NCBI GenBank assembly: GCA_020846515.1
Contig: JADLDX010000016.1
Coordinates: forward strand, 1 to 6,893
Reading direction: 5' to 3'
Length of the DNA: 6,893 bases
Source of the DNA: Pirellulaceae bacterium
GTDB lineage: Bacteria > Planctomycetota > Planctomycetia > Pirellulales > Pirellulaceae
The notes under the pieces were generated by a model. That model had not been told where the DNA came from. It ran no database searches and saw only the letters and a list, made by a program, of their open reading frames with translations. The number at the start of each line of letters is the position of its first letter. The stretch's first letter is position 1. The translations under genes and the position numbers were made by a program. Below are positions 5,372 through 6,893 of the stretch, piece by piece.

Positions 5372-5815
5372 CTACGGACTGACTGCAATAAAGCGATTTC
5401 GGACCGACTCCGCGATCTTTCGCCAGGACTCCCGTTGTTTCGGATCGAGGACTTCAGCGACTTCGTCCTCCATCGCCTGGAACTCGGCAAGCATCTCATC
5501 TGCTCCCTTACGACGGACATCCAGCATACGTGGATGCCGCCGTTCCATGATCTCTTCAAATTGCGATGACTGTTCCCCTGTCAGTGTCAGTCGTGTGCGA
5601 AGTCGTGGAACAATATCCTTTACTAACGCGTCTCCGTTTTGGCGATAGTATTCCAGGCGAGCATGGAGTGCTTTGGTCGCGACCATCGCCCCAACAATCC
5701 CACCAGCCACGAAAACGAGCAGCAAGACGCCCATCTGTATCCATCGCGGCAAGGCGCGACGCATCTGTGACTCCAGGTTGGTTGGCGAATTCGTTAAAGT
5801 TTTTTCAGTGACCAT
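5372..5815 (-). CDS. Membrane-anchored Spy/CpxP/CnrX-like LTxxQ-domain protein
   Basis: From ATG 5815 the protein has 147 residues: a short cytoplasmic N-terminus, one transmembrane helix (about 27-47, GVLLLVFVAGGIVGAMVATKA) and a helical, charged periplasmic domain. That domain has the paired LTxxQ-type signature of Spy, CpxP, ZraP and CnrX proteins: LTLTGEQSSQFEEI (about 76-89) and VLDPKQRESWRKI (about 122-134). His51 and the HPRM stretch (His94, Met97) are possible metal ligands, by loose analogy with CnrX; this is inference. It is third in the sigma operon, 18 bp after the anti-sigma-like gene, and would serve as the envelope sensor. The start is uncertain: ATG 5815 and TTG 5821 have no clear ribosome-binding site, while ATG 5764 has GGAG with a 6-nt spacer and would leave 130 residues with the helix near the N-terminus. 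Confidence 0.82.
   Translation of the reverse strand: MVTEKTLTNSPTNLESQMRRALPRWIQMGVLLLVFVAGGIVGAMVATKALHARLEYYRQNGDALVKDIVPRLRTRLTLTGEQSSQFEEIMERRHPRMLDVRRKGADEMLAEFQAMEDEVAEVLDPKQRESWRKIAESVRNRFIAVSP
5771..5774 (-). promoter_or_regulatory. Ribosome-binding site supporting an alternative internal start at 5764
   Basis: GGAG sits 6 nt before an in-frame ATG (5764) of the LTxxQ-domain gene. The spacing equals that of the best ribosome-binding sites in this window. If used, 17 residues fall away from the polar N-terminus and the transmembrane helix is kept. Confidence 0.45.
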
Positions 5816-5833
5816 ATACAAGTCTATTTTGAC

Positions 5834-6079
5834 TTACGGAAGGTAAGCCGCCCAGGGCTCGCTCAACGATTGCCAGGCAGGGAACAATGCCACCAGTATG
5901 ATCGCCGCGAGGGCCAGAGCTGCGCCGGCGAACACAATTGGTAAGTAGTCCACAGGAGCAATAAAGGGAAGGTGGGTAAGTGTTCGCATTACCTGCTCAC
6001 TTACTTCTACAGACGGTGCGGGCTCGGATCTAGCAGCTCTTGATAAATCAGCCAAGAGTTTGTCAACGTTGTTCGTCAT
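5834..6079 (-). CDS. 81-residue single-pass membrane protein, probable anti-sigma factor
   Basis: The N-terminal part (about residues 1-43) is polar and probably helical (NNVDKLLADLSRAARSE; SVEVSEQVMRTL). A single transmembrane helix follows (about 46-67, LPIVFAGAALALAAIILVALF), then a short tail (WQSLSEPWAAYLP). It lacks a zinc-binding HxxxCxxC motif, so it is not a ZAS-type anti-sigma factor. Layout and size resemble CnrY-like anti-sigma factors, in which a short cytoplasmic helical segment binds the sigma factor. Position supports this: its ATG overlaps the sigma gene stop as ATGA, with GAGGA (6086-6090) 6 nt upstream, so the two proteins are probably made in linked amounts. The role is inferred from topology and context; there is no recognisable sequence family. 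Confidence 0.75.
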   Translation of the reverse strand: MTNNVDKLLADLSRAARSEPAPSVEVSEQVMRTLTHLPFIAPVDYLPIVFAGAALALAAIILVALFPAWQSLSEPWAAYLP

Positions 6080-6756
6080 TTGGATTCCTCAAGAAGTTGC
6101 TTCAGTCGTTTGCGGGCGCGGTACGCTTGAACCTTCACCATCGTTTGCGTCCAACCGGCCAATTCTGAAGCTTCTGCGACGCTACACCCATCCCAGTAAA
6201 GTAATGTCAACACAAGGCGATCTCGTGGCCCCAAAACGGAGAGCAAATCTCCGAGCAAGTCACTGGCTACGATTGATGACGTCTCTGCTTGGCTTCCAAG
6301 CAACTCGATGCCTTCATTGATCTGTGCCAGCGAGATCACTGTCTTCCTCTCTCGCGTTCGTGTCGACCAAAATCGGTAACCGACACGCACTGCGATCTTG
6401 CGTAACCAATGGAGCAAAGGTGCAGTTGAGCGGTAGGACTTTAAGCTGAGGAAAGCTTCCACGAATACATCGTGAACCAACTCCTCGATCACCAAAGGTT
6501 GCCGCGAAAATCGCTGCATCTGCTGCGCAATCGCCGCTTGATACTTGCTCACTATCCGTTGATAAGCATTCTGGTCACCATTCAGCGTCGCGTCGACTGC
6601 ACCAATATCCTCAGTGCATGCCGAATCCGCAGAGCCTGCTGATTGTTGAACAGGGGCGCGATCGTCCGTTGCCGTCATCAGCAGTCCGAAAATTCCGTGC
6701 CGAAGCTCAATGCTGAGCAGCACCCACTCTTGATCACGTTGGATTATTGATTCCAT
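6076..6756 (-). CDS. ECF-type RNA polymerase sigma factor
   Basis: The 226-residue protein contains the two domains of ECF sigma factors. Sigma region 2 spans about residues 52-135: ATLNGDQNAYQRIVSKYQ, then ELVHDVFVEAFLSLKSYRS, then LLHWLRKIAVRVGYRFW, which matches regions 2.1-2.4. Sigma region 4 spans about 168-224: LSVLGPRDRLVLTLLYWDGCSVAEASELAGW, then the recognition helix TQTMVKVQAYRARKRLKQLL. There is no long C-terminal extension. It directs RNA polymerase to a specific set of promoters and would be held by the next gene's product. The first 26 residues are outside the usual family span; ATG 6678 (Met27) would give 200 residues, closer to the usual length. Neither start has a Shine-Dalgarno sequence. 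It is first in a three-gene operon. Confidence 0.93.
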   Translation of the reverse strand: MESIIQRDQEWVLLSIELRHGIFGLLMTATDDRAPVQQSAGSADSACTEDIGAVDATLNGDQNAYQRIVSKYQAAIAQQMQRFSRQPLVIEELVHDVFVEAFLSLKSYRSTAPLLHWLRKIAVRVGYRFWSTRTRERKTVISLAQINEGIELLGSQAETSSIVASDLLGDLLSVLGPRDRLVLTLLYWDGCSVAEASELAGWTQTMVKVQAYRARKRLKQLLEESK

Positions 6757-6778
6757 AAGTTACAAATATATCAAATGA

Positions 6779-6814
6779 GCTTGGTTCGAGACCATTTCTA
6801 GCCGGGAACCAAGC
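6779..6814. promoter_or_regulatory. Inverted repeat in the leader of the sigma gene
   Basis: GCTTGGTTC (6779-6787) and its exact complement GAACCAAGC (6806-6814) are separated by 18 bp and end 22 bp before the sigma ATG. On the minus strand the arm nearest the gene reads GAACC followed by an AT-rich stretch (TTGATATATT). GAACC resembles the GGAAC-type -35 element of ECF promoters, so autoregulation is possible, but no convincing -10 element was found at the right spacing. It could equally be an operator or an RNA hairpin. Confidence 0.4.
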
Positions 6815-6893
6815 CGTCGAATTAACATTCTAAATCATCGTTATCTACTCTTTATCTGCAAGTGGCGCAAATCGCAGATCGCCATCGGCAGGG

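Noticed and set aside
6854..6879. ATCTGC...GCAGAT hairpin near the right edge as a terminator
   Set aside because: The stem is only 6 bp with a 14-nt loop and no T-tract follows on either strand.

Overview
The window looks like chromosomal DNA from a planctomycete, most likely of the Pirellulales/Rhodopirellula type. The reasons are a type IV prepilin-like DUF1559 protein, a secreted sialate O-acetylesterase of the SASA family, a tiny membrane protein starting near an 'NPYEAP' motif, an ECF sigma factor with its own membrane partners, and two intergenic elements ending in GGGGTCAGGTCT. This taxonomic call rests on gene content and recalled repeat types, not on a search.

Layout. Positions 1-1352 hold three minus-strand genes: a DUF1559 prepilin-like protein cut by the left window edge, a 99-residue HNH-nuclease-like protein, and a DinB-family protein. 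The DinB and HNH genes are 28 bp apart and could be co-transcribed. From 1354 to 1660 lies a roughly 307-bp repeat element (element A) made of three nearly concentric inverted repeats. The plus-strand sialate O-acetylesterase (1675-3201) follows. Element B (3199-3345), a 147-bp relative of A, fills the gap between the converging stop codons of the esterase and a 64-residue single-pass membrane protein (3343-3537). A 411-bp stretch without a recognisable gene (3538-3948) follows, then a secreted kelch-type beta-propeller protein (3949-5214).

The right end (5372-6756, minus strand) is a compact regulatory operon: an ECF-type sigma factor, an 81-residue single-pass membrane protein overlapping it by ATGA, and a membrane-anchored protein with a Spy/CpxP/CnrX-like (LTxxQ) helical domain. 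The order and topology resemble sigma / small anti-sigma / periplasmic sensor systems such as CnrH-CnrY-CnrX, though no close sequence match to those proteins is claimed. An inverted repeat sits in the leader of the sigma gene. The kelch gene begins 157 bp downstream of this operon on the same strand and could be a target, but no sequence evidence shows this.

The most unusual content is the repeat pair. Elements A and B sit one on each side of the esterase gene. Each has ends matched to its own partner rather than to the other element, they share an internal motif with fixed spacing in three copies, and their tips abut or supply start and stop codons of neighbouring genes. No tRNA, rRNA, CRISPR array, transposase gene or replication origin was recognised.
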